Below are positions 58,901-64,000 of a DNA stretch of 64,000 bases, one piece after another (position 1 is the first letter of the stretch; every line of letters starts with the position of its first letter). The translations under genes and the position numbers were made by a program. Below the pieces are notes generated by a model, which was not told the origin of the DNA, did not search any database, and worked only from the letters and a program-made list of their open reading frames with translations. The DNA comes from Gordionus sp. m RMFG-2023 (Eukaryota; Nematomorpha; Gordioida; Chordodea; Parachordodidae), in contig NC_088775.1 of assembly GCF_954871325.1 (NCBI RefSeq), positions 24,777,561-24,841,560 on the forward strand, given 5' to 3'.

Positions 58901-60573
58901 GTTCACTGATTTGACGCTCGCGGATCCTTATTACTTGCTTCCTATCATCACATGTTCCACTTTATTTCTCACCCTCGAGGTTTTATTCAATATTTTTTGT
59001 GTTTACCTTATAATTTATTATCCTCTAAGAATACGATTAAAAAAGAATAAAGTTACATCAAAATTTTCATTAAAAAAATTGCAAAATATATTATTAATAA
59101 TTAGAAATCAAAGTTCGCAAGCAATTAGCTCTTAAATATAAAACCTTTATTATAAACGTCTTAGCTGAATAGATGTACAAGTTGGAACCATGAGCATTTG
59201 GAGATTTCTTCCTTCCTTCATCAAAATTTTGGGCAAAGTCTATAATAATTGAAGATTTTTTAAAGAAGATTAAAGAATTTTTTACAAAAATTTATGATTT
59301 CATACCGAAAAATTTTTATGATAAAAAGTCAAAAATTTACCTACAAAATTTTTTTACAAAAAAATTAGAGGAGATAAAGTTTATATAATTTTTTTTGAGC
59401 TCGATTGATCAACCGACCTATCAAATAATGTCGTTTTCCTGAAATATAACATTCAAATTTTTTGTAAATCTTAAGAAACAAAATTAAACATTAATGAATT
59501 TTTACTATTATACAAATAATTAATTAAAATTTTTAGATTATTTAATTTATAATTAGTTAATTTTGGCTTTTCAAAGAAATTTCTAAACATTTAAATAGAT
59601 AGATAATTCATAATTTTATCGCACAAAAGTATCTACTTCCATTTATTTAATACATTCAGTTCGGAGTTGAAAGTGGAATGAGAGCAAATATGATGCCTGT
59701 CATGAAATACGTTATGAGGGGAATGCCTGTTGTGGTTTTTTTCTTCACTCTCAATTTTCCAGCGGTATATTTACTTTATTTTTTATATAATTTCAAAAAT
59801 ATATCATTTTTATAAAATTAATAATGATAGTTTTACAAGTTTTTTAAATATTAATCCGTCACCGGGCCTCCGCTCATATTTTATATATTGACCCGACCCC
59901 ACTAGCCCACCTAATAAAATGGAAATTTTTCTTATTATATTTAATTTAAGTTAAATTTGGAATTATTTATATATTAATTAGGCTATCCTATGCTATTGGT
60001 GTACCAACAATTTTTTGAGTTTGCTCCAGGTGGGCTTCCTCAGATTGCCAGGTGTTAGGCCTTACTTTGGCATAGAAAGGGCTAAGCCTCCTCCAGCTCC
60101 TGACAATAAAACGTTGAAAATGAAATTTAAAGACTGTAAGTTTTTTTTAAACTAAAACACGTTTATTTTTTAGGAGTATGGTAGTAAAGAGAAATGAATA
60201 TTTTATTTTATTATTCAAACCAATTTTATACATTATAATACGAGTTATTTTATTTAAAATAATATTTTCTCAAAAAAATACAAAAAAAGCCATGGAAAAC
60301 AACAAAATATTGAGCGAAATCGAGGACCGGATAAAAATGGACGCATTCAAGTTTAAACAAGCTGGGTTAGGTCCGGTGCCAAAAACATTCGTAACTGACC
60401 CCACCCAAATTCTCCCCTCTTCCAAAATCGATTATGGAGATTTGCATCGCGTCAATCAAGAAAAAGAAACTAATTATCGAACTACAGATATTAGGTCGAA
60501 TATAGAGAGGGATCATGATAAAGATGCAAAAATGATCGAAGAAATAAAGGAAAGAATCAGGAAAAGAAATTGA
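40785..60573 (+). CDS. OXA1L: OXA1L mitochondrial inner-membrane insertase (eight exons)
   Basis: Oxa1/YidC/Alb3-family insertase that places mitochondrially encoded and some imported proteins into the inner membrane. Exons are 40785-40940, 40982-41303, 53829-53972, 58328-58413, 58815-58979, 59660-59764, 59982-60135 and 60290-60573. Phases agree at every junction, giving 471 residues (human about 435). Residues 1-52 are basic and poor in acidic residues, like a mitochondrial presequence. Family landmarks in order are YGLGSMYPPGLLQQ, LELPWWAAIV with the next segment RFLLFPIVIKSQR, NDVKPLKTFMMPLFQAPIFL, SFFWGLRSMANAP, TGGLFWFTDLTLADPYYLLP, a conserved membrane segment VVFFFTLNFPAAILCYWCTN, LLQVGFLRLPGVR, and a charged matrix tail. 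Introns 2 and 3 are swollen by transposons. No broken exon was seen, so the gene looks functional. Confidence 0.92.
40982..41303 (+). CDS. OXA1L: OXA1L exon 2
   Basis: Follows a 41-bp intron (40941-40981, GTATCA...GTGTTAG). It encodes residues 53-159 plus one base, with GEPSLQSYGLGSMYPPGLLQ and HANLELPWWAAIVT matching the start of the conserved Oxa1 core. Donor is GTAATT. The next coding exon is 12.5 kb away. Confidence 0.85.
41400..41600 (+). pseudogene. Possible retroelement remnant with C-x-K-C-x2-C motif
   Basis: In OXA1L intron 2 the plus strand encodes MTCPCGNKCQICKTHSYATF followed by FLKDDNKPYNWY. This recalls the cysteine motif before the GIY-YIG nuclease in Penelope-like and some other retroelements. 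The piece is about 45 residues long and stands alone, so the assignment is tentative. Confidence 0.25.
42761..43631. mobile_element. MITE, 871 bp, GGTAACAGATTAA ends, inside the gypsy fragment
   Basis: The exact 8-bp target duplication AAAAATTC lies at 42753-42760 and 43632-43639. Inverted ends of about 40 bp begin GGTAACAGATTAAATCATGG. The interior is almost pure A/T with a duplicated minisatellite block. No coding. Superfamily uncertain; the 8-bp duplication fits hAT, Merlin or P. Confidence 0.94.
42882..43380 (+). repeat. Duplicated minisatellite block inside the MITE
   Basis: A block of about 230-260 bp occurs twice in tandem (about 42882-43110 and 43111-43380). Each starts with TCTTAAGTATATTTAAGAAT and has five or six copies of a 27-28-bp unit (AGAGTATATTTAAGAATTTA plus an A run), then AATAGGTATACTAAATAATT and a TATATA tract. 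Copy number differs slightly between the two. Confidence 0.88.
44006..44639. other. OXA1L intron 2, no gene seen
   Basis: A/T-rich sequence between the gypsy fragment and a hAT remnant. A 69-codon open frame at 44434 has no recognisable features. Confidence 0.3.
44640..45550 (-). pseudogene. hAT transposase middle region, broken
   Basis: Minus-strand frames show SICSCNTDMWCEDFTKTDYI near 45370-45310 (hAT core motif CTDMWTDDF-K-SYI), then LSNNILATAKSLATYFKQSG with NVKHLSKMPQ-like and NIDIRWNTKHLYN near 44910-44790 (hAT motif T-RWNS). The frame changes several times. Neither the C-terminal dimerisation motif nor terminal repeats were found. It is distinct from the neighbouring 45851-48500 element. 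Confidence 0.65.
45851..48500 (+). mobile_element. hAT element, GCGCCG-word family, near complete
   Basis: The exact 8-bp target duplication ATTAACAT lies at 45843-45850 and 48501-48508. Ends are TAGACCTGTGCGCCG and CGGCGCACAGGTCTA. Subterminal regions are dense in GCCGCCG, GGCGGCGGCGCG and GCGCCGCC words in an otherwise A/T-rich element. Length is 2650 bp. Transposase remains run in the + direction. Located in OXA1L intron 2. Confidence 0.95.
46540..48082 (+). pseudogene. hAT transposase, broken but long
   Basis: Plus-strand pieces follow hAT order. They are GALDDVYLSIKAHVLNLIDS and CSITFDLWTDHFKRRNYITF near 46550-46695, MTQKHTGETILSEIDSIEEE and the CLGHGLHNLV histidine block (46737-46940), FNCPTRWHIILIMLVNV near 47185, LYAVLNPFRESMEFLYSQKG (47330-47395), and the C-terminus ALLFWKKKRLELPMLANLAR, VPATSTLSEFFSITELIL (47868-47995) ending at a stop near 48080. 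The dimerisation motif has lost the usual ER-F residues. Four or more frame interruptions are present. The closest pattern I know is ZBED1-like hAT proteins. Confidence 0.85.
49222..49760 (+). pseudogene. hAT transposase fragment
   Basis: Plus-strand frames encode LSEDDWCQIKDLTSILVPLN followed by IKITIEQLY, the hAT segment after the core domain (family pattern LS-EEW--L--L--LL-PF---T--LS). NKWLKTILRIYGI-like pieces follow, with acidic low-complexity and KMPFASLIVKFS from the region before the C-terminal domain. Two frame changes are visible. The gene is cut by the inserted element, and no C-terminal motif remains. Confidence 0.65.
50288..50515 (-). pseudogene. hAT transposase N-terminal remnant
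   Basis: The minus strand reads MADKVIVDFIIDTAQPMSLV, NNPSFTMMIKTLSSG and CRQTLMNKMADNF. This matches the segment just after the BED finger in hAT proteins and closely resembles the corresponding part of the 12193-13190 copy ([19 protein letters not shown]). About 75 residues are left. Confidence 0.78.
50644..50866. mobile_element. hAT-derived palindromic MITE, 223 bp
   Basis: The exact 8-bp target duplication ATTGGTAT lies at 50636-50643 and 50867-50874. Ends are TAGTGTTGTTAAACGGCTCG and CGAGCCGTTTAACAACACTA. Arms of about 70 bp pair almost fully, with the inner word CGGCTCGTTTTGAGCCG forming a small hairpin of its own. No coding. This is the innermost layer of a three-level nest. Confidence 0.96.
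51800..51915. repeat. CCCGTCCG/CCCTCCCGCTCG words with hAT-like right end
   Basis: Three degenerate copies of about 35 bp (AACCCGTCCGCTTATT, AACCCTCCCGCTCGTT, AGCCTGCTCGCCCATC) end at CGCAGACCTCTA. Its complement, TAGAGGTCTGCG, fits the shared hAT terminal core. The left end was not found. Confidence 0.5.
52028..52723. mobile_element. Non-autonomous hAT, relative of 11403-13589
   Basis: Ends resemble TTGAGTTGTTAAAATATC and GTATCTTTTAACAACTCTA. Subterminal regions carry ATATCTAAATAC, GTATCTAGATAC-like and TAGATCC words as in the 11403-13589 element. The interior of about 500 bp has no transposase. Flanking octamers do not match clearly, so the exact limits are approximate. Confidence 0.7.
52724..53828. 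other. OXA1L intron 2, right part: no gene seen
   Basis: A/T-rich. A GTCCGATCTGACCAG ... GTTGTCCGGCC patch at about 52987-53028 may be a decayed element end. Confidence 0.3.
53829..53972 (+). CDS. OXA1L: OXA1L exon 3
   Basis: Acceptor TTTACAAAAG, phase 1. It encodes TCIIRFLLFPIVIKSQR, then RMSNAMPSIQKYQTQIFEAR, matching the first membrane segment and the following matrix loop. Joined to exon 2 the segment aligns to the human protein without gaps by eye. Donor is GTCAGA after GAA-G. Confidence 0.88.
54229..54850 (+). mobile_element. GATCCGATATT-word hAT family copy with embedded MITE relic
   Basis: The left end TAGTGCTGTATCGATTC lies at about 54231. Inside, at about 54410-54570, is a decayed copy of the 50644-50866 MITE family (ACGGCTCAAGATTTT ... 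GGCTAAAATCTTGAATTAGC). The right side has CCCGATTCGATATTTATTAT and GGTATCGAACC words. No coding. The right terminus is not defined. In OXA1L intron 3. Confidence 0.6.
55063..56030. mobile_element. Large decayed palindromic element, about 970 bp
   Basis: Arms of roughly 450 bp pair around a centre near 55547 at about 75% identity by eye. Paired blocks include GGTACAAAAATCGG (55124) with CCGATTTTTGTACC (55956), CTTATGTCCA with TGGACATAAG, and AATAATTAG with its partner. Outer limits and target duplication could not be fixed. No coding is seen. In OXA1L intron 3. Confidence 0.7.
56500..57130. other. Composition-balanced island of unknown nature in OXA1L intron 3
   Basis: This stretch is clearly less A/T-rich than its surroundings. 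It has long open frames on both strands: 56703-57041 forward (112 codons, with RHERINKRIKNSLFKSD and SLPDGHTLAPPPMEYGENMY) and 56998-56696 reverse (100 codons). I recognise neither protein. It does not fit OXA1L, whose exons on both sides are already in phase. A nested gene or a fragment of an unrecognised mobile element are both possible. A run of ten or so C lies at about 56855. Confidence 0.35.
57375..57730 (+). mobile_element. Second copy of the same family, right half
   Basis: It repeats the 54530-54850 order: AAAATCTTGAGTTAACCG, CAACAAAACTAGCC, GACTCGTTAG, then TTATTATGAAATTA, then GATCGAATCGAATCGGG and ATCGGTGTCGATCCGATATT words. Both copies contain the MITE relic at the same place, so it was there before the family copied itself. 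Confidence 0.65.
57731..58327. other. OXA1L intron 3, right end
   Basis: Mostly A/T-rich. TTCGGTTCGGTTCTGATTCT at about 58196 is a GC word like that at 4737. No exon other than 58328-58413 is supported. Confidence 0.3.
58328..58413 (+). CDS. OXA1L: OXA1L exon 4
   Basis: 86-bp exon between acceptor TTTTTTCCCGAAG and donor GTAAAC. It encodes VLRMSLLLRKTLKD (first residue split across the junction) and NDVKPLKTFMMPLFQ, the family motif N-P-L-K---PL-Q. It is too short to stand out as an open frame but phase and homology on both sides fix it. Confidence 0.88.
58815..58979 (+). CDS. OXA1L: OXA1L exon 5
   Basis: Acceptor ATTCTCAAAAG, phase 0. It encodes APIFLSFFWGLRSMANAP, then TGGLFWFTDLTLADPYYLLP and a hydrophobic stretch to TLE before donor GTTTTA. 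This is the most conserved region of the family. Confidence 0.92.
59660..59764 (+). CDS. OXA1L: OXA1L exon 6
   Basis: Acceptor ACATTCAG, phase 0; 35 codons FGVESGMRANMMPVMKYVMR plus GMPVVVFFFTLNFPA; donor GTATAT. The M-x4-R-x-MP---FT--FPA pattern is typical of the fourth membrane segment. Confidence 0.9.
59982..60135 (+). CDS. OXA1L: OXA1L exon 7
   Basis: Acceptor TTAATTAG. It encodes AILCYWCTNNFLSLLQVGFL, then RLPGVRPYFGIERAKPPPAP and a lysine-rich start of the tail; donor GTAAGT, phase 1. The preceding intron holds a GGGCC/GACCC-word fragment at about 59863-59925, probably another hAT-type end. Confidence 0.9.
60290..60573 (+). CDS. OXA1L: OXA1L exon 8 (terminal)
   Basis: Acceptor ATACAAAAAAAG is forced by phase; the better-looking TTTTTTAG at about 60175 would create an immediate stop. 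It encodes MENNKILSEIEDRIKMDAFK, KQAGLGPVPKTFVTDPTQIL and a charged end rich in Lys, Arg, Glu and Asp, as in the ribosome-binding matrix tail of Oxa1. Stop TGA at 60571. Confidence 0.82.
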
Positions 60574-60662
60574 GACACTGATTTAAATTCTTTAATGGTT
60601 GTATATTTGTATTTTCTGTTTGCATAAAATGATATCATCGTTTATTTGACAACAAAATGTTA

Positions 60663-60668
60663 AATAAA
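60663..60668 (+). promoter_or_regulatory. Polyadenylation signal of OXA1L
   Basis: AATAAA in the context TGTTAAATAAAGTC, 90 bp after the stop codon. Confidence 0.6.
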
Positions 60669-61292
60669 GTCAAAGTATACTCTTATTCGGTTTAAAATAT
60701 ATTATTTTAAAAAATTTGTTGCCAAAATCTATTTATACATTTTTTGAACATTTGAATCATTCTTCTGGTTAGAAATCCAAGAATGATATCAGGTATTATT
60801 AATAAATAAGATTTATTTTAAAAATTTAAGTTTAGCAAAACCATATGAATTAGAAAAACACCCCAAATAGCTTAGCCATATTAACTTTTCAGCGGTATTA
60901 TGTTGTATTTTGTTTTAATCATTTTGATGCTATTTTTCTATCAAGCTGATATTCCTTATAGTTGTCTCATTTTGGCTAAATTTTAAAAAATAATTTACTA
61001 CATTCTGAGAAATATATTTTTATGATGCCAAATATGTAATTTTTTGAAAAATATTATTTTTATTTGATAAAATGGGTGGTAAGAAGAAGATTATGCAAAT
61101 AAAAATTTTAAAATGTATAACTTTAAAAATTTCAGCAGTTTTTGATTTCGCATAGACTGTTTTTGATTTTTCGTTCTGGTGCAATAAATAGTTTTTTATG
61201 CCACCAAAAGTGGTGCTATTGATGATCAACTTCAATAAATTTAATTGTAGTATTATTACATAGTACCAATTGTAATTCAACTAGTTTTTTTA
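60669..61292. other. Intergenic, no gene seen
   Basis: A/T-rich 3' flank of OXA1L. An 86-codon frame at 61280-61020 on the minus strand has no recognisable features. Confidence 0.3.
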
Positions 61293-61436
61293 TAATGCTG
61301 CAAACGTTATTTCAAAAAAGAACTGTGTTACTCGTTGCATCAAAAAAAGGAACTCGTTATCTTGTGAAAGAAGGAACGCGCGTTACTGGTTATTCAGAAA
61401 GTAACGCATTACTCGTTACTTGAAAAATTAACAATA
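61293..61436. repeat. Short hAT-end-like element with GTTACTCGTTAC words
   Basis: About 140 bp with GTGTTACTCGTTGC, GGAACGCGCGTTACTGG, AGTAACGCATTACTCGTTAC, ending TTAACAATACCA. The words match those of the 14930-15430 hAT fragment, so this is probably a small non-autonomous relative. The left end is decayed and no duplication was found. Confidence 0.5.
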
Positions 61437-62022
61437 CCATAGATTAAACTATAAGAATACCATATTTTATTGTATATTTTAAAATCACATAAAATAAATT
61501 ATTCATCGTGTTTTTTTTAAAATATAAATAAAATACTAATTTATTACAAATGAGCCAATATAAGTTTTACCATCATATTGAAAACAATAGAAACTTAATT
61601 TTAAAAATTGCACTCCTGTAAAATTGCAAAAAAAGTGGATAGAATAATCTAATTTTCAGTCGACAATTTTTAAAGAACATATAAAAATATCTCAAGAAGT
61701 TATAGGGAAATAGAAGGTACTCTGATATCAACGAAAATCAATTCTTTACTGCCCAATATACAAAAATTGGTTAATGGATGCTAATTTTGATAATTTTAGT
61801 ATTAAGATAGTATATTATATAATACAATTTTAACTATCTTATCTGATGTGGAATATTTAAAAAAGATACCTGGCTAGCAGACCTCACATCCATTAAGGGA
61901 GGGGGGGAATTAAACAATTCCGACTTTATCTCGATGTGGATCTCAAAATAAATGAAATGAGGGAATAGATTAATGAAATTTAAATTCCCCAGGATTTCAA
62001 AGAGTTTCAAAATTGTATTAAC

Positions 62023-62782
62023 CAGGGTTGTGCATTTGACCGGTCAAATACGTTTCGGTCAATTGACCGATATTTTACCGGTCAAATGTGGTCAAATTCA
62101 AATATATCTTTTTTTAAGTTAATATTAACTTTATTTTGAATATAATAGTAAAATGAATCTATATTATTAATTTTTTAAATTCATTGTCATTCAGTAACTA
62201 ACGTGTAGCTATCTGTAGCAGAGTTTTGTTCTGATTCATATTCAATATTATCATTTTCTTTAATATTTTTTTATCAATTTTCCTGATGTCTTAGATCTTC
62301 AATCAATTTCTATTTTATAAGAATATTAACCCAAATCGACCTATTTCTTTCTAAAGAAGTAGAACTAGGAATTGTTAGTCTCTTAATGGGCAGGGTGGAC
62401 AAAGTTTAATCTATTAACTAGAGGTCGGAATTAATTGTTTCTGGAAATTACTACTTTCCACATAATTTGCTATATTAAACATGCTGTTTTTGCTTCTGAA
62501 ATTAATTATAACACTTAAAATATTTTGGTCATCACTACCTTGTAAAATAGCTAATTCTTGAATTATATCACATACATTAATTTCACTATTAGTGAGTTCT
62601 CCTCTTGATATTGTGGACACAAAAAATAAGCAAACATTGTGATCACATGTATTTACATCGTTTTTCCCTTTTTTAAACTAATTTATTTTTCCTTTAAGTT
62701 TTTTAGAGTATTTGACCGTATCAAATACTCACCGGTTAATTGACTGAATTTGAATGGTCAATTGACCCACTTGCCAACCCTG
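62023..62782 (-). mobile_element. hAT element, TTTGACCGGTCAAA family
   Basis: The exact 8-bp target duplication GTATTAAC lies at 62015-62022 and 62783-62790. Ends are CAGGGTTGTGCA and TGCCAACCCTG. The left subterminal region holds the 14-bp palindrome TTTGACCGGTCAAA plus TCAATTGACCGA. The right holds TTTGACCGTATCAAA, CACCGGTTAATTGAC and GGTCAATTGACC. Length is 760 bp, so it is a deletion derivative. A hAT C-terminal remnant is on the minus strand. Confidence 0.94.
62300..62640 (-). pseudogene. hAT transposase C-terminal remnant
   Basis: The minus strand encodes STISRGELTNSEINVCDIIQ and SVIINFRSKNSMFNIANYVE (62620-62440). In a shifted frame it then encodes LPIKRLTIPSSTSLERNRSI (about 62390-62330), which matches the hATC motif IP-SSAASER--S, with WVNILIK following. 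About 90 residues are recognisable in two frames. Confidence 0.7.
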
Positions 62783-62790
62783 GTATTAAC

Positions 62791-63500
62791 ACAATTCCGA
62801 TTAAAAATTTGTAAGCGATGATTTTTATATTTAAACATAAATTAATTAAAAACTAAATTCTGTAATATTTTTTTTCCCATAACCCATTAATATTAAATTT
62901 TGTTTACATCAATCTTTCATCAATTCTCTAGTGATCGATAGAACTCTTTCTAGTATAGAGAATGAGATCTAAAAATAGCCATTGATGCATGATGATGCTG
63001 AAATAACATTTATACAATTATTTAAATGAAAGTTGATATTTTTTTTATACATAATATTTACGATGTTTCTATAACTTCTGCAGCTAATAATCCTTATGCT
63101 ATTTTCATTTCATGATGTAAAGTAACATTTCCATATTTAATGTTAATGATTCTAATGGGCTCATTTTATCTGATAAAAATAATCAGGGCCAAGGGGGGAC
63201 AAAACATGAAAGAAGATTATAATCATCTTCTGTAAATCTACCTAAAACGATCTACAAAGTAATCCAAAATTTTATAATAATTCTAAAGAACTCCAATTGA
63301 AGTCCTTTTCACCTAAATTGCAGTTTGATATCGATTAAAAAATCTTGAAGATTTGTAGAGTTTTTATGTACCCTTGATGATTTTTGAGGGATGAGATTAT
63401 ATTTTATATAAGTTTCTCAGCCTTAATTCTTATCAAATCAGAAGAATTATCATTTATTATATTTTTTAGTACATTAAGTGTTTAATACCATTTTTAGCAT
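62791..63500. other. Intergenic, no gene seen
   Basis: A/T-rich, with no assignable feature; the same holds for 63653-64000. Confidence 0.3.
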
Positions 63501-63504
63501 CCAC

Positions 63505-63644
63505 CAGGGGCGTCATTAGCCTTTACAATCTCAGAAGGCTTAAAAAAAATTTTAAATTATTTTCAAAATTACCTTATTTTTTAGCTAACATCTAAAATTA
63601 CAAGTTTTTTCCTGCATTCCTCACCCCACCTAGTGGCTCTACTG
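63505..63644. mobile_element. Short decayed MITE, CAGGGGCGTCATTAGCC end
   Basis: The left end CAGGGGCGTCATTAGCC resembles animal hAT-derived MITE ends. The right side reads CCTAGTGGCTCTACTG. Flanking octamers GCATCCAC and GCATTCAT agree at six of eight positions. Length is 140 bp, without coding. Confidence 0.5.
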
Positions 63645-64000
63645 GCATTCATAATATTAGTACCAACTGACTATAGATACTTATTTAATGGATCTATATT
63701 AATATCTCATAAATTAAAATGGCCAATATAATGTAATTTATATTAATGCATGAGATAAAAGACTAGAGGTTTCGGCTGAATCATGAGTGAAAATCTCTGA
63801 GTTTCGAATTCTATTAGAAAAGTATAATAATACTTCACCAATAGCTTCAAAATTCTTATAAATGATACGAGATGTTTCTAAATGGCCAGTCCACTTCTGG
63901 TCTAAAGGTTTATTAAGAGTATGCCTGTATATATATAGGATACGTTAAAGCGATTAGATAAATTAAAAAATAAGAAATGATAACAATATTGTTATACCAA

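Noticed and set aside
60178-60289. Open sequence before OXA1L exon 8 as coding (start at 60178)
   Set aside because: Splicing at the TTTTTTAG before it gives an immediate stop, and the A/T-rich translation does not fit the family. The homologous part starts at 60290.

Overview
The window is about 75-80% A+T and reads as nuclear DNA of an invertebrate animal. Host genes have spliced exons, introns range from 41 bp to more than 12 kb, and there is a nuclear copy of mitochondrial nad1 (NUMT) with animal-type codon use. The nad1 and OXA1L sequences look protostome-like, possibly arthropod. That is an inference from remembered family patterns, not from a search.

Two host genes can be followed on the + strand. 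The first, 9218-18155, is a secreted or membrane-anchored leucine-rich-repeat protein in two exons split by a 7.3-kb intron. The second, 40785-60573, is OXA1L, the mitochondrial inner-membrane insertase. I could assemble eight exons with matching reading phase at every junction (471 residues). Its introns 2 and 3 (12.5 and 4.4 kb) are packed with transposons.

Most of the rest is mobile DNA, dominated by hAT transposons. Seven elements have exact 8-bp target duplications with hAT coding remains or hAT-type ends (5264-7127, 11403-13589, 27823-28194, 45851-48500, 49971-51465, 50644-50866, 62023-62782). An eighth, 26704-28783, has a near-exact duplication. Three further elements with 8-bp duplications (27393-27729, 35315-36460, 42761-43631) have other ends. 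Many fragments lack one or both ends. The hAT ends share a short core of the type YAG-G-TGT, and each family carries its own GC-rich, usually perfectly palindromic word repeated near its ends. Elements are nested up to three deep.

Region by region: 1-3830 is a foldback structure with satellite arms and a hAT remnant at its centre. 3946-4516 is a 32-bp minisatellite. 5071-8815 is a Tc1/mariner element split by a hAT. 9218-18155 is the LRR gene with a hAT in its intron. 18546-19990 holds rearranged NUMT DNA with a 54-bp perfect palindrome. 20476-22210 holds retrotransposon and hAT remains. 23106-28783 holds hAT elements. 32482-35074 and 37120-40130 are two LTR elements without recognisable coding. 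40785-60573 is OXA1L with its transposon-filled introns. 60669-64000 holds hAT remnants.

No rRNA, tRNA, CRISPR array or prokaryotic operon was seen. All homology calls are by eye.
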